DNA from: Natribacillus halophilus
Lineage (GTDB): Bacteria > Bacillota > Bacilli > Bacillales > Marinococcaceae
DNA: 64,000 bases
Direction of reading: 5' to 3'
Assembly: GCF_900100185.1 (NCBI RefSeq)
Contig: NZ_FNEN01000005.1
Coordinates: 1 to 64,000 of the forward strand
Both the position numbers and the translations under genes were made by a program. The notes beneath the pieces were generated by a model. It saw only the letters and a program-made list of their open reading frames with translations, was not told where the DNA came from and searched no databases. Below, piece by piece: positions 53,214 through 61,686 of the stretch; position 1 is the first letter of the stretch, and the number at the start of each line of letters is the position of its first letter.

Positions 53214-54329
53214 ATGACGATTCCGATTAAACAAATCAAGCTGCGCCGTTTAAGCATGCAACTCAAAAATCCTTTTACGACAAGCTTCGGCACGTTTCGG
53301 GACAAGGAATTTTTGATTCTGGAAGCGATTGATGAGGTAGGAAATCGTGGATTTGGCGAGTCGGTCGCCTTCGCCAGTCCCTGGTACAGTGAAGAAACCG
53401 TGCAAACCAGCGCCCATATTCTGGAAGACTTTTTAATCGAGCCTATCAAAAATCATGGTATCACCCATCCGGATGATTTAGCCGCATTATTTTCACACAT
53501 AAAGGGAAACAACATGGCGAAATCGGTCATAGAAGGGGCGATTTGGGATTTGTATGCCAAACGGAGAAACGAATCGTTAGCCCAAGCGCTAGGCGGCACC
53601 CAACAGGAGATCGAGGTGGGCGTTAGTCTCGGCATCAAACCGACCGTAAAAGATTTACTAACGACGATTGAACAGCAACTCGAGGAAGGCTACAAGCGCA
53701 TAAAAATTAAAATAGAGCCCGGCTGGGACGTTGATGTTCTGCGGGAAGTGCGCGCCCATTTTCCGGATATGCCGATGATGGCGGATGCCAATTCAGCCTA
53801 TACGCTAGACGATGTCGACCATTTGAAAAAGCTGGACGACCTGGACTTAATGATGATCGAACAACCTTTAGCCCACGATGATATCGTCGATCACGCCCAG
53901 CTGCAAGCCAGCATGGACACGCCGATTTGCCTGGACGAGAGCATTCATTCTCTCGCCGACGCGAGAAAGGCCATTCAACTAGGCAGTTGCCAAATCATCA
54001 ATATAAAAATCGGTCGTGTCGGCGGGTTAACTGAATCAAAACGTATTCATGATTATTGTCGCGAACAAGGGGTGCCCGTCTGGTGCGGAGGCATGTTGGA
54101 AGCAGGAGTGGGCCGGGCGCATAATATTGCCTTAACTACGCTGCCCCAATTTACGCTGCCCGGCGATACCGCCAGTTCTTCCCTTTATTGGGAAGAAGAT
54201 ATTATCAACCCTGAAGTCGTGGCGAAAAATGGCATGATTCAAGTTCCCGATAAACCGGGCATCGGTTATGACATCGACGACCATGCCTTAGACAAGTGGA
54301 CAACCGCAACAAAGACGTTCGACTTTTAA
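53214..54329 (+). CDS. menC: N-succinylamino acid racemase / o-succinylbenzoate synthase family
   Basis: A 371-residue enolase-superfamily enzyme. Catalytic Lys pair in [10 protein letters not shown], metal ligands in MADANS, MIEQPL and CLDESI, and second catalytic Lys in [10 protein letters not shown]. The subgroup does both o-succinylbenzoate synthesis for menaquinone and N-succinylamino acid racemisation. No other men genes are near, while the acyltransferase and hydrolase are, so racemase is the better reading here. ATG at 53214 (AAAGG ahead) preferred to a GTG nine bases upstream. Confidence 0.88.
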   Translation: MTIPIKQIKLRRLSMQLKNPFTTSFGTFRDKEFLILEAIDEVGNRGFGESVAFASPWYSEETVQTSAHILEDFLIEPIKNHGITHPDDLAALFSHIKGNNMAKSVIEGAIWDLYAKRRNESLAQALGGTQQEIEVGVSLGIKPTVKDLLTTIEQQLEEGYKRIKIKIEPGWDVDVLREVRAHFPDMPMMADANSAYTLDDVDHLKKLDDLDLMMIEQPLAHDDIVDHAQLQASMDTPICLDESIHSLADARKAIQLGSCQIINIKIGRVGGLTESKRIHDYCREQGVPVWCGGMLEAGVGRAHNIALTTLPQFTLPGDTASSSLYWEEDIINPEVVAKNGMIQVPDKPGIGYDIDDHALDKWTTATKTFDF

Positions 54330-54350
54330 ACAGCAAGGGAGAGATTACAT

Positions 54351-55402
54351 ATGAAAGACATCCTTCGGGTAGCGGGTGCCTATGTCGGCATCATTGTCGG
54401 AGCTGGATTTGCCTCCGGCCAGGAAATCATCCAATTTTTTACGAGCTTTGGTATGTGGGGCATTGCTGGTGCCATCGTGACGATCATCCTCTTTCCGCTG
54501 CTCGGCTATCAAGTCATAAAGCTGGGCGAACGATTACAGGTCGCCTCTCATAAACGGTCATTTCCCACATTGCCGGCAGATATCTTGGCCCTATCCTTGA
54601 TGTTATTCTGACCTTTTTCTTATTTGGCGTCGGGGTCATCATGGTGGCCGGTAGCGGTTCTCTTTTCGAGCAGCAGTTTGGCATCCCTCCTGCCGTCGGT
54701 TATTTTCTGTTAGTCGCCCTTGTGATTTTGACAACGATTCTCCGAACCGAAAGAATCGTCACAATCATAAGCTACATCAGCCCCTATATGATTGCGCTTG
54801 CGCTCATTGTCGTGGTTTATTCTTTGTTTACAAGCGGGATGAATTTCGAGGAATTGGATAATGTGGCTCACGACCAACTTTCAGCGGCTCCGCATTGGCT
54901 GCTCAGTGCGCTGCTCTATGTCTCCTTTAACTTTTCTGTCGGATTCGCGATGATGGCCGTGATTGGCTCCACGGAAAAAAATAAACAAGCGGCGAGACGA
55001 GGAGCGATTGTAGGAGGTATCATCCTCGGTGTGATGGTATTAGTCCTCAATTTGGGTATCTACGCGAATATCGATCAACTTCAAGACGCTGAAATGCCGA
55101 CCCTGGCGTTGGCAACTGAAATTTCTCCACTCGTGGGCATTCTCATGGCCATTGCCTTGCTCGGGATGATTTTCAATACGGCGACAGCGATGTTCTATAG
55201 TTTTACGGCCCGTTTTGTACAAGCGGAAACACCCAAGTTTAGGGGAGCAGTCGTGATCGTCGGCATTGTTGCGTTTGCCCTCGGTTTCATCGGCTTTGTC
55301 GATCTCGTGAACACCGTTTATCCCATGTTGGGGTACGTCGGATTTGTATTAATCGGGGCGGTGCTCGTTTCTTTATTGAGATCCAGGAACAAGAACCATT
55401 AA
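54351..55402 (+). pseudogene. ykvI: YkvI-type membrane protein, broken by a frameshift
   Basis: Two overlapping frames together give one protein of the YkvI (COG3949) family. The first begins MKDILRVAGAYVGIIVGAG with AGGGAGAG ahead and fails at a stop near 54609. From about 54555 the frame two bases on continues naturally (VISHIAGRYLGPILDVILTFFLFG) to the stop at 55402. Restoring one A in the AAA at 54551-54553 (CAT AAA ACG GTC) would join them, so a one-base loss in an A-run is the likely cause. The family is a predicted amino-acid-type transporter with about ten membrane segments. Real mutation and reading error cannot be told apart here. Confidence 0.75.
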
Positions 55403-55461
55403 AAACACTTGCCTACTATGGGAATATATGCTAACTTATAGAAAACAATAAAAATCTACGA

Positions 55462-55550
55462 AACCACTAGGGGTGCTTTCATTAGCTGAGAGAGGCGGTA
55501 GCCTCGACCCTTATCCACCTGATCCAGTTCGCACTGGCGGAGGGAAGTGG
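55462..55550 (+). promoter_or_regulatory. TPP riboswitch (THI element)
   Basis: The conserved THI elements occur in order: AGGGGTGC, CTGAGAGAGGC, GACCCTT, ACCTGATCCAGTTCGCACTGG and GGGAAGTGG. P1 forms between CCACT (55464-55468) and AGTGG (55546-55550). The GGGAAGTGG at 55542-55550 is identical to the 3' arm of the terminator downstream and can pair with its 5' arm, so ligand binding would free the terminator. It controls the thiamine salvage pair that follows. Confidence 0.95.
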
Positions 55551-55580
55551 GCTGAAGACGTATAGCATATTTTTTCGTCG

Positions 55581-55612
55581 CCACTTCCCTTTCGGGAAGT
55601 GGTTTTTATTTT
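55581..55612 (+). terminator. Riboswitch-controlled terminator
   Basis: Stem CCACTTCCC (55581-55589) with GGGAAGTGG (55594-55602), loop TTTC, then TTTTTATTTT. The 5' arm has an alternative partner at 55542-55550 in the riboswitch, forming the antiterminator when TPP is low. Confidence 0.9.
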
Positions 55613-55625
55613 GGAGGTGGAAACG

Positions 55626-56894
55626 ATGAATACGCTCATTCAACAAGTTGAAAAGCGTGAAGCTGAATTGGTGCGCTTGCTTTCGGATTTAATCGCGTTT
55701 CGCACGCCGGCACCGCCGGCCAGAAACACCGATGGGATCCAACGGTACATAGCTGCCAAACTGCAGGCGATAGGTTTTGGTGTGGATCAATGGGACGTTT
55801 ATCCCGGGGATCCGAATGTTGTAGGGACACGAAAAGGTTCCCGTTCAAGGGAGTATCAAAGTCTTATCTTAAACGGCCATGTAGATGTGGCTTCCGTGGA
55901 GGAAAATGAAGACTGGGAAACGCCGCCGTTTGAAGCAATCGTGCAAAACCGAACGTTATTCGGTCGCGGAGCCGCCGATATGAAAGGAGGTGTCGCCGCC
56001 TGTTTATTCGCGCTTCAGTTGTTGCACGAGAACGACGTCGAGCTTCACGGGGACGTTTTGTTGCAATCCGTCATCGGTGAAGAAGTCGGGGAAGCCGGCA
56101 CAAAACAGTGTTGCGATCGCGGCTATAAAGCGGACTTCGCCCTCGTCGCCGACACGAGTAATTGCGAACTTCACGGTCAAGGTGGTGTGATCACCGGCTG
56201 GGTGACGGTGAAAAGCCCAACGACTCATCATGACGGAACCCGCCACCGCATGGTGCACGCCGGCGGCGGGTTGCGCGCGGCCAGTGCCATTGAAAAAATG
56301 AATAAGCTGATCACAGCTCTGCAGGAACTGGAACGTGACTGGGCGATTCAGAAGTCTTATCCCGGTTTCGTCCCGGGAACGAACACGATTAACCCCGCCG
56401 TCATTGAAGGCGGACGCCATGCCGCTTTTGTAGCGGACGAATGTCGGCTTTGGATCACCGTTCATTTTTATCCAGATGAAAGTGCTGATTCCGTGGCAAA
56501 AGAAATCGAAGACCACCTCCTGGCAACAGCAAATGCTGATCTCTGGATGAAAGACCACCCGCCAACGTTTCAATGGGGTGGCACGTCAATGATAGAAGAT
56601 CGTGGCGAGGTCTTTCCTTCTTTTTCTATCGATGAAAATCATGCAGCTGTCGATAATTTGAAGGAAGCGCACGAGCAAACTTTTTCAGAACCTGCAAAAC
56701 TGTCCATGTCCCCATCCGTCAATGACGGCGGTTGGCTGGCGGAGGCCGGCATCCCCACGGTTTGCTACGGTCCCGGAAAATTGGAACACGCTCACGCCGT
56801 CAATGAACAAATCGATATCGATCAATTACTGGACTATACGAAAACACTGCTTCGCTTCATCGTTAAGTGGTGTAACCAACCAAAGGAGAGATAA
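55626..56894 (+). CDS. ylmB: M20-family deformylase of thiamine salvage (YlmB-like)
   Basis: A 422-residue M20 enzyme: LNGHVDVAS and GRGAADMKGGVAA (metal site), EEVGEAGTK. In B. subtilis YlmB removes the formyl group from N-formyl-4-amino-5-aminomethyl-2-methylpyrimidine, a breakdown product of thiamine, and TenA converts the product to HMP. The TPP riboswitch in front and tenA behind make this role nearly certain. ATG of MNTLIQQVE, with GGAGGTGG ahead. A deacetylase of ornithine type is the alternative by family alone. Confidence 0.88.
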   Translation: MNTLIQQVEKREAELVRLLSDLIAFRTPAPPARNTDGIQRYIAAKLQAIGFGVDQWDVYPGDPNVVGTRKGSRSREYQSLILNGHVDVASVEENEDWETPPFEAIVQNRTLFGRGAADMKGGVAACLFALQLLHENDVELHGDVLLQSVIGEEVGEAGTKQCCDRGYKADFALVADTSNCELHGQGGVITGWVTVKSPTTHHDGTRHRMVHAGGGLRAASAIEKMNKLITALQELERDWAIQKSYPGFVPGTNTINPAVIEGGRHAAFVADECRLWITVHFYPDESADSVAKEIEDHLLATANADLWMKDHPPTFQWGGTSMIEDRGEVFPSFSIDENHAAVDNLKEAHEQTFSEPAKLSMSPSVNDGGWLAEAGIPTVCYGPGKLEHAHAVNEQIDIDQLLDYTKTLLRFIVKWCNQPKER

Positions 56895-56897
56895 AAT

Positions 56898-57566
56898 ATG
56901 ACATTCAGCGAACGCATTCGCAAAACCGCAGATCCGATCTGGAAGGCAAGCCATGAACATCCGTTTGTGCAAGGTATCGGACATGGCACATTGGACATTG
57001 AATCTTTTAAATTTTTCATGCGCCAGGATTATAAATATTTAATCGAATATTCGCGTGTCATGGCGATGGGAACCGTCCTCGCGCCTGATCTGGACACGAT
57101 GTCCGGGTTCGCGAAAGCCCTCGATGATACTTTAAATATGGAAATGGAGCTGCACCGCTCCTACGCCGAACGGCTCGGCATCTCCCGCGAAGAACTCGAA
57201 GCGACCGAGCCCGGCCCGATCACGCACGCTTACAGCAGCTACATGATGGCCGAAGCACAAAAAGGCTCCCTCGCGGAACTGATAGCGGCTATCCTCCCTT
57301 GCGCCTGGAGCTATTACGAAATCGGCCTCGAACTCGCAACAATCCCCGGCGCCACGGAACACGAACAATACGGAGAATGGGTGCGGATGTATGCGTCTGA
57401 AGAATTTGGGGCCATTGGCGATTGGTTGATCGGGAAGTTGGATGAACTCGCGGAAGGCAAAACGGAAGCGGAGTTGGATCGACTGGAAGCGATCTTTCTG
57501 AACACGAGCCGCTATGAATATATGTTTTGGGATATGGCTTATAAGCAGGAAGGGTGGCCGGTGTAG
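56898..57566 (+). CDS. tenA: TenA, aminopyrimidine aminohydrolase (thiaminase II)
   Basis: A 222-residue TenA. Conserved features are the FMRQDYKYLIEY stretch, the catalytic Cys in ILPCAWSYYEIG, and the C-terminal FWDMAY. It hydrolyses 4-amino-5-aminomethyl-2-methylpyrimidine to HMP for thiamine salvage. Starts three bases after the YlmB-like gene behind AAGGAGAG. Confidence 0.95.
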   Translation: MTFSERIRKTADPIWKASHEHPFVQGIGHGTLDIESFKFFMRQDYKYLIEYSRVMAMGTVLAPDLDTMSGFAKALDDTLNMEMELHRSYAERLGISREELEATEPGPITHAYSSYMMAEAQKGSLAELIAAILPCAWSYYEIGLELATIPGATEHEQYGEWVRMYASEEFGAIGDWLIGKLDELAEGKTEAELDRLEAIFLNTSRYEYMFWDMAYKQEGWPV

Positions 57567-57580
57567 GAATAACTTCCGAT

Positions 57581-57696
57581 AGATCTGGCGCTTTTATAGG
57601 TTATTCTGGCGGTTTCGAACGATAATCTGGCGGTTTTGCAACTTTTTCTGGCGGTTTCGAATGATGATCTGGCGCTTTTCAAGGATATTCTGTCAC
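57581..57696. repeat. 21-bp-period array (CTGGCG core) behind tenA
   Basis: Cores start at 57585, 57606, 57627, 57648, 57669 and, as CTGTCAC, 57690: six units, every step exactly 21 bases. Units read (A/T)ATCTGGCG(C/G)TTTT followed by about five free bases. The array begins 15 to 19 bases behind the tenA stop. The last unit is the CTGTCAC variant, as in the array at 27.6 kb. Confidence 0.85.
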
Positions 57697-57717
57697 TTTT
57701 AGGATTGAACACGCTCA

Positions 57718-57885
57718 GTGAGTGACAGTAAAGATGTGCCTTCCGATATCGTCTACACGAATATCTATGAAACGTTAGTGTATCAGGACGAAAATATGGA
57801 AATTCAACCCGGTTTGGCAGAAGACTACGAACAACTCGATGACAACACTTGGGAATTCAACCTTCAAGAAAATGTACGTGGAAAG
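57718..57885 (+). pseudogene. Fragment of a peptide/nickel ABC transporter substrate-binding protein
   Basis: The forward frame reads SDIVYTNIYETLVYQDENM and EIQPGLAEDYEQLDDNTWEF, which is the N-terminal part of family 5 solute-binding proteins (DppA/OppA type), where YExLV and PxLAExWExxDDxTWxF are diagnostic. Similarity stops at about NLQENV. There is no signal peptide before it, and the rest of the protein (about 450 residues) is absent. Confidence 0.65.
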
Positions 57886-58196
57886 GCCTACACTTTGATA
57901 CAACCTCTCTCGTGTATACAGGGGTGTCCAAAGACATCACGGACGGGACAGTCCTGTGTTCATTTGGTGTCGAATCATGGAGAGGAGGCTCAAGGTTTGT
58001 CAGCTGCCCATCCATCAAGGCCATTCATTCCAAAGGCAGCTTTTCCATACCCATCATTAATTATTGCCTTGGGTGGAGCCCCTGCGAAATCTGGGTTGAA
58101 AAAAATTTTATCCATAAAAAAAAGAAAAAATACGCATGTTCATATTCATTTGTGAAACCCTACCAATAAGTATTTTTTAACCTCAGGAGGGATAAG
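57886..58196. other. Gene debris without recognisable coding function
   Basis: Between the solute-binding-protein fragment and the GMC gene. Short open frames exist but match nothing I know, have no ribosome sites, and end in an A-rich stretch near 58110-58130. Probably the scar of a deletion or insertion. Confidence 0.4.
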
Positions 58197-59957
58197 ATGC
58201 CAACACAATTGGATAAAGTAGAGGTCCTCGTCGTGGGCAGCGGCTGGGCAGGTGGCATTGTCTGTGCAGAAATGGCAAAAGCAGGGCATGAAGTCGTCTG
58301 TTTAGAACGAGGCGAAGAAAAAACGATTGATGATTATATCCATGTGAAGGATGAACTGCGTTTTTCAACACGATATGAAATGATGCAAAATTTGTCAAAG
58401 GAGACGATTACATCACGGCACAAAAGAGATATTACAGCCTTGCCTGTGCGAACGCAAAGTGACATGATCGCCGGTAATGACGAGGGGGGAGGAAGTGTCC
58501 ACTGGGCTGGGGCGACGTTCCCGTTTCTCCCATACGATTTTGAAATCTACAGCAGAACGGTTGAACGATATGGCAGTGATAAAATCCCGGAAGGGATGAC
58601 GATCCAGGATTGGGGGATCACTTACGACGAATTTGAAGAATATTATGCTCAATTTGAACTAACGGCGGGGATATCTGGGGAACCTAATCCAATCGGGCCC
58701 GAGCGATCCATTGATTATCCCAATCCACCAATGGTTGAAACCCCCAATATTGCTTTATTTAAAGAGGCCGCAGCCAATCTCGGTTATCACCCCTATGCAC
58801 AGCCGTCTGCAAACATTACAGAAGTTTATGAAAATCCAGATGGCCAGACGATTGCGCAATGCCAATATTGTGCTTTTTGTGATTCATATGGTTGCGATTA
58901 TGGTGCAAAAGCGGATCCAATCGTAACTGTGCTTCCAACGGCTCGTGAAACTGGGAATTTTGAATTGCGAGCGAAAGCAAATGTACGGCGAGTGACCTAT
59001 GATGGGGATCAGGCAACCGGTGTTGTATATGTAGATACAGCTTCTGGGATAGAATATGAACAGCCGGCAGATGTCGTCGTGCTGGCTGGTTTTACCTTCA
59101 CTAATACGCGCCTGTTATTACTATCGGACATAGGCACCCCTTACAACCCTGATACACAAGAAGGTGTGATTGGTAAAAATTTCACTGGACAGTTCAGCAA
59201 TAATTTTTTGGGGGCTAGAGCATTTTTTAATGAGAAAAAGTTTAATCTATACATGGGAGCCGGTGGTTTAGGCGTTACCTTCGACGATTTTAGTGGAGAT
59301 AATATTGATCATACTGACTTGGATTTTATTCACGGTGGGCATGTCGAATACAGGCAATATGGAGATAGACCAATTGAAAGCAATAGTGTACCGGACGGAA
59401 CGCCAAGTTGGGGTCGGGAATTTAAAGAGAAGTCCTTATTTTATGCTAATCGGAATATGTACTTGCGCTTTCAACATGCGACATTACCCTGGTACCATAA
59501 TTATTTGGATCTTGATCCTACCTATACTGATCCCTACGGGGATCCTCTCTTGCGAGTCACTAACGAATATACGGAGCAGGATCGAAATCTCCAGCTTTAC
59601 GGTATCGATGTATGCAGAGAAGTGGCAGAAGAGATGGGAGCAGATATTATCGACACTGATGATGTTCCGGAAGAATTTAACAACGCGTACGTCGGCGCCC
59701 ATTATGCCGGTGGTGTAATAATGGGTGATGATCCGGAAACATCTGCAGTCAATAACTATTTACAAATGTGGGACGCCGAGAATTTGTTTGTCGTAGGTGC
59801 TTCCGCATTCCCTCACTTTCCTAACTATCACCCGACCAAAACAGTGGGTGCATTAGCCTATCGTGCTGCCGATGGCATTGAGCAATATTTGGATAACGGC
59901 GGAGGCCTATTGGTGAAGGGAAACACCGAGAAATCTCAACAACAACGGAAAGTCTAA
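58197..59957 (+). CDS. GMC-family FAD oxidoreductase (gluconate dehydrogenase-like)
   Basis: A 586-residue flavoprotein. FAD-binding VVGSGWAGGIVCAEMAKAG at 10-28, GGGSVHWAG, a Cys-rich stretch CQYCAFCDSYGCDYGAK, and the C-terminal catalytic region GASAFPHFPNYHPTKTVGA. It resembles the FAD subunit of gluconate 2-dehydrogenase and related sugar dehydrogenases, but no small subunit or cytochrome c gene is beside it and there is no Tat signal. CAGGAGG lies before the ATG. The substrate is unknown. Confidence 0.87.
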   Translation: MPTQLDKVEVLVVGSGWAGGIVCAEMAKAGHEVVCLERGEEKTIDDYIHVKDELRFSTRYEMMQNLSKETITSRHKRDITALPVRTQSDMIAGNDEGGGSVHWAGATFPFLPYDFEIYSRTVERYGSDKIPEGMTIQDWGITYDEFEEYYAQFELTAGISGEPNPIGPERSIDYPNPPMVETPNIALFKEAAANLGYHPYAQPSANITEVYENPDGQTIAQCQYCAFCDSYGCDYGAKADPIVTVLPTARETGNFELRAKANVRRVTYDGDQATGVVYVDTASGIEYEQPADVVVLAGFTFTNTRLLLLSDIGTPYNPDTQEGVIGKNFTGQFSNNFLGARAFFNEKKFNLYMGAGGLGVTFDDFSGDNIDHTDLDFIHGGHVEYRQYGDRPIESNSVPDGTPSWGREFKEKSLFYANRNMYLRFQHATLPWYHNYLDLDPTYTDPYGDPLLRVTNEYTEQDRNLQLYGIDVCREVAEEMGADIIDTDDVPEEFNNAYVGAHYAGGVIMGDDPETSAVNNYLQMWDAENLFVVGASAFPHFPNYHPTKTVGALAYRAADGIEQYLDNGGGLLVKGNTEKSQQQRKV

Positions 59958-59960
59958 AGC

Positions 59961-59998
59961 AAGGTGTCACTGCATCTGAGGCAGTGACACCTATTTAT
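59961..59998 (+). terminator. Intrinsic terminator after the GMC gene
   Basis: Perfect 11-bp stem GGTGTCACTGC (59961-59971) with GCAGTGACACC (59979-59989), then TATTTATTT. Confidence 0.8.
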
Positions 59999-60040
59999 TT
60001 GCAGCCTCATCTTTTAAATGATTCCCTTGCTTGTCGGCAC

Positions 60041-60682
60041 ATAACGGTGAGGTTTTACTTGTGCACCGATGAAAAAACCGGTATCCAAGCCCTTGAACAT
60101 GCCCGTCCTGCGAAACCGATGAAGCCGGGTTCCCCGGAAAAACGGGAACAAGAATACATCCGGCATGGCACGACCGGTCTGATCGCCTCCCGAGACGTTC
60201 AGACAGGAAAAATTGTGGCTCCGATGATTCGACCCACCCGAAAGGAAAAGGACTTTGTTGAACACATCGGAAACGTTGTGGCTCAGGATCCCGAGGCCTT
60301 GTATGTCTTTGTGCTTGATCAACTTAATACGCATCAATCTGAATCTTTAGTCCATTTTGTCGCTGACCAATGCGGTATTCCACAAGATACACTCGGCAAG
60401 AAAGGCCATTCCGGCGTCCTAAAAACCAAGAAAACCCGAAAGCAATTTCTCAAAGACCAAAGTCATCGCATCCAGTTCGTTTATACACCGAAGCACTGCT
60501 CATGGCTCAATCAAATTGAATGTTGGTTTAGCATTCTGAGCCGTGACTTAATCAATCCGAGAGCCAGTTTTACATCCATTGACAATTTGGCTTATCGCTT
60601 AGCTCATTATAGCGATTATTATAATCGTTTTCTTGCCAAACCGTTTCGATGGACGTACAAAGGTCGTCCTTTACAGGTGTGA
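60041..60682 (+). pseudogene. IS630-family transposase, N-terminally truncated
   Basis: The frame carries the DDE catalytic half of an IS630 transposase: CTDEKTGIQALEHA (first Asp), VFVLDQLNTHQS (second Asp), and YTPKHCSWLNQIECWFSIL (Glu). About 210 residues are clearly homologous, but a complete enzyme has about 340 and the helix-turn-helix domain is missing; similarity begins near VRFYLCTDE at about 60045. No clear terminal inverted repeats were found, so this is a remnant rather than an active element. Confidence 0.85.
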
Positions 60683-60788
60683 CCGTTTATTTCAGATATT
60701 CTGCACTAGCTGAGGCAAAATAATAACTACTGGTTAACTATTACTAATGTTAGCAGGTGTACCATTACTTGCTCTCAGCTCTTTTAAA

Positions 60789-61664
60789 TCACATACTCAC
60801 TTCCATATCATCAAACCGACTCTGCGCATGAAATGCATCCATTTCGTAATCGGCAATAAAGCTTTCCCAATGCAAGTGAATAGGTGTTTCATTTGCAATT
60901 GATTGATCATGAAACAATCTAACATTTAGTTCACCCGGCCGATCGCAGGAGGACACCTCACAAATGCCTTTAGTAACCAGACTACCGTTGACCAAAGTGA
61001 CTTCATAAGCGCCTGGACACGGAAGAAAATAGTCGGGATCGATATAAAGAACGCGGTGCTTTCCTTTATTATGCAACATGCCCCGGCATTCATAGCGCTG
61101 GCCGAGATAATCAGGGATATCCTCTACTTTTCCGGAAGAAATAAGGTCACGTAATAACGTTGAACTGATCTTATTATTATGCTTTTCCTGCTTTTCGACA
61201 ATGGTCACTCCAAAACGGCCGGCGGCGTCAACATTCAGTTGAGCCATATCGCCTTTCCCCTTAAATCCATACTTATAATCAAACCCGGCTACAGCATGCC
61301 GACATTTCAAACCATACAAGTATTCATCGACGAAAGCATCATGGGGTATTTTGGCCACTTCTGTATTAAAATCCACAACGTACAATAAATCGACACCAAG
61401 TTTTGCAAACATCTTTTCTTTGACAGCAAGAGGAGTCAAATACTTTGTTATTTGCTCCCCTTTTTTAATAACAGCACTTGGATGGGGGAAAAATGTCATA
61501 ACCGCCAGCTGAACATTTTTTTCATCAGCCAGTGACTTTGCTGTTTTTATGATCTGGCGATGACCTAAATGTAGGCCATCAAAAAAACCTAAAGCCATCA
61601 CACACGGTTCACTATTGTCTTTACACGTATTTGATATTGGGTGGTGTAGCTTGATGGTTTTCAT
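60789..61664 (-). CDS. FAD synthetase-family protein (RibF N-terminal type)
   Basis: A 291-residue protein. The N-terminal half is the FMN adenylyltransferase domain of RibF: GFFDGLHLGHRQII (about 27-40), FFPHPSAV, and the later SSTLLRDLI. The C-terminal part is not a standard riboflavin kinase domain; it has only a weak match (YECRGML, GVCEV-like GICEVSS). Bacillaceae keep a normal ribF elsewhere, so this is a paralogue. It lies 22 bases behind the TRAP permease gene and may be in the same unit. FAD or a related nucleotide transfer is likely. Confidence 0.8.
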   Translation of the reverse strand: MKTIKLHHPISNTCKDNSEPCVMALGFFDGLHLGHRQIIKTAKSLADEKNVQLAVMTFFPHPSAVIKKGEQITKYLTPLAVKEKMFAKLGVDLLYVVDFNTEVAKIPHDAFVDEYLYGLKCRHAVAGFDYKYGFKGKGDMAQLNVDAAGRFGVTIVEKQEKHNNKISSTLLRDLISSGKVEDIPDYLGQRYECRGMLHNKGKHRVLYIDPDYFLPCPGAYEVTLVNGSLVTKGICEVSSCDRPGELNVRLFHDQSIANETPIHLHWESFIADYEMDAFHAQSRFDDMEVSM

Positions 61665-61686
61665 ATTATCCTCCCTCCTGAATATG

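Noticed and set aside
53214..54329. Menaquinone-only MenC
   Set aside because: No other men gene is adjacent, and the acyltransferase and M20 genes overlap it, which fits the racemase role better. Dual function remains possible.
54351..54611. Programmed -1 frameshift in the YkvI-type gene
   Set aside because: The site lacks a standard slippery heptamer and no stimulating hairpin is evident; a plain one-base loss is simpler.
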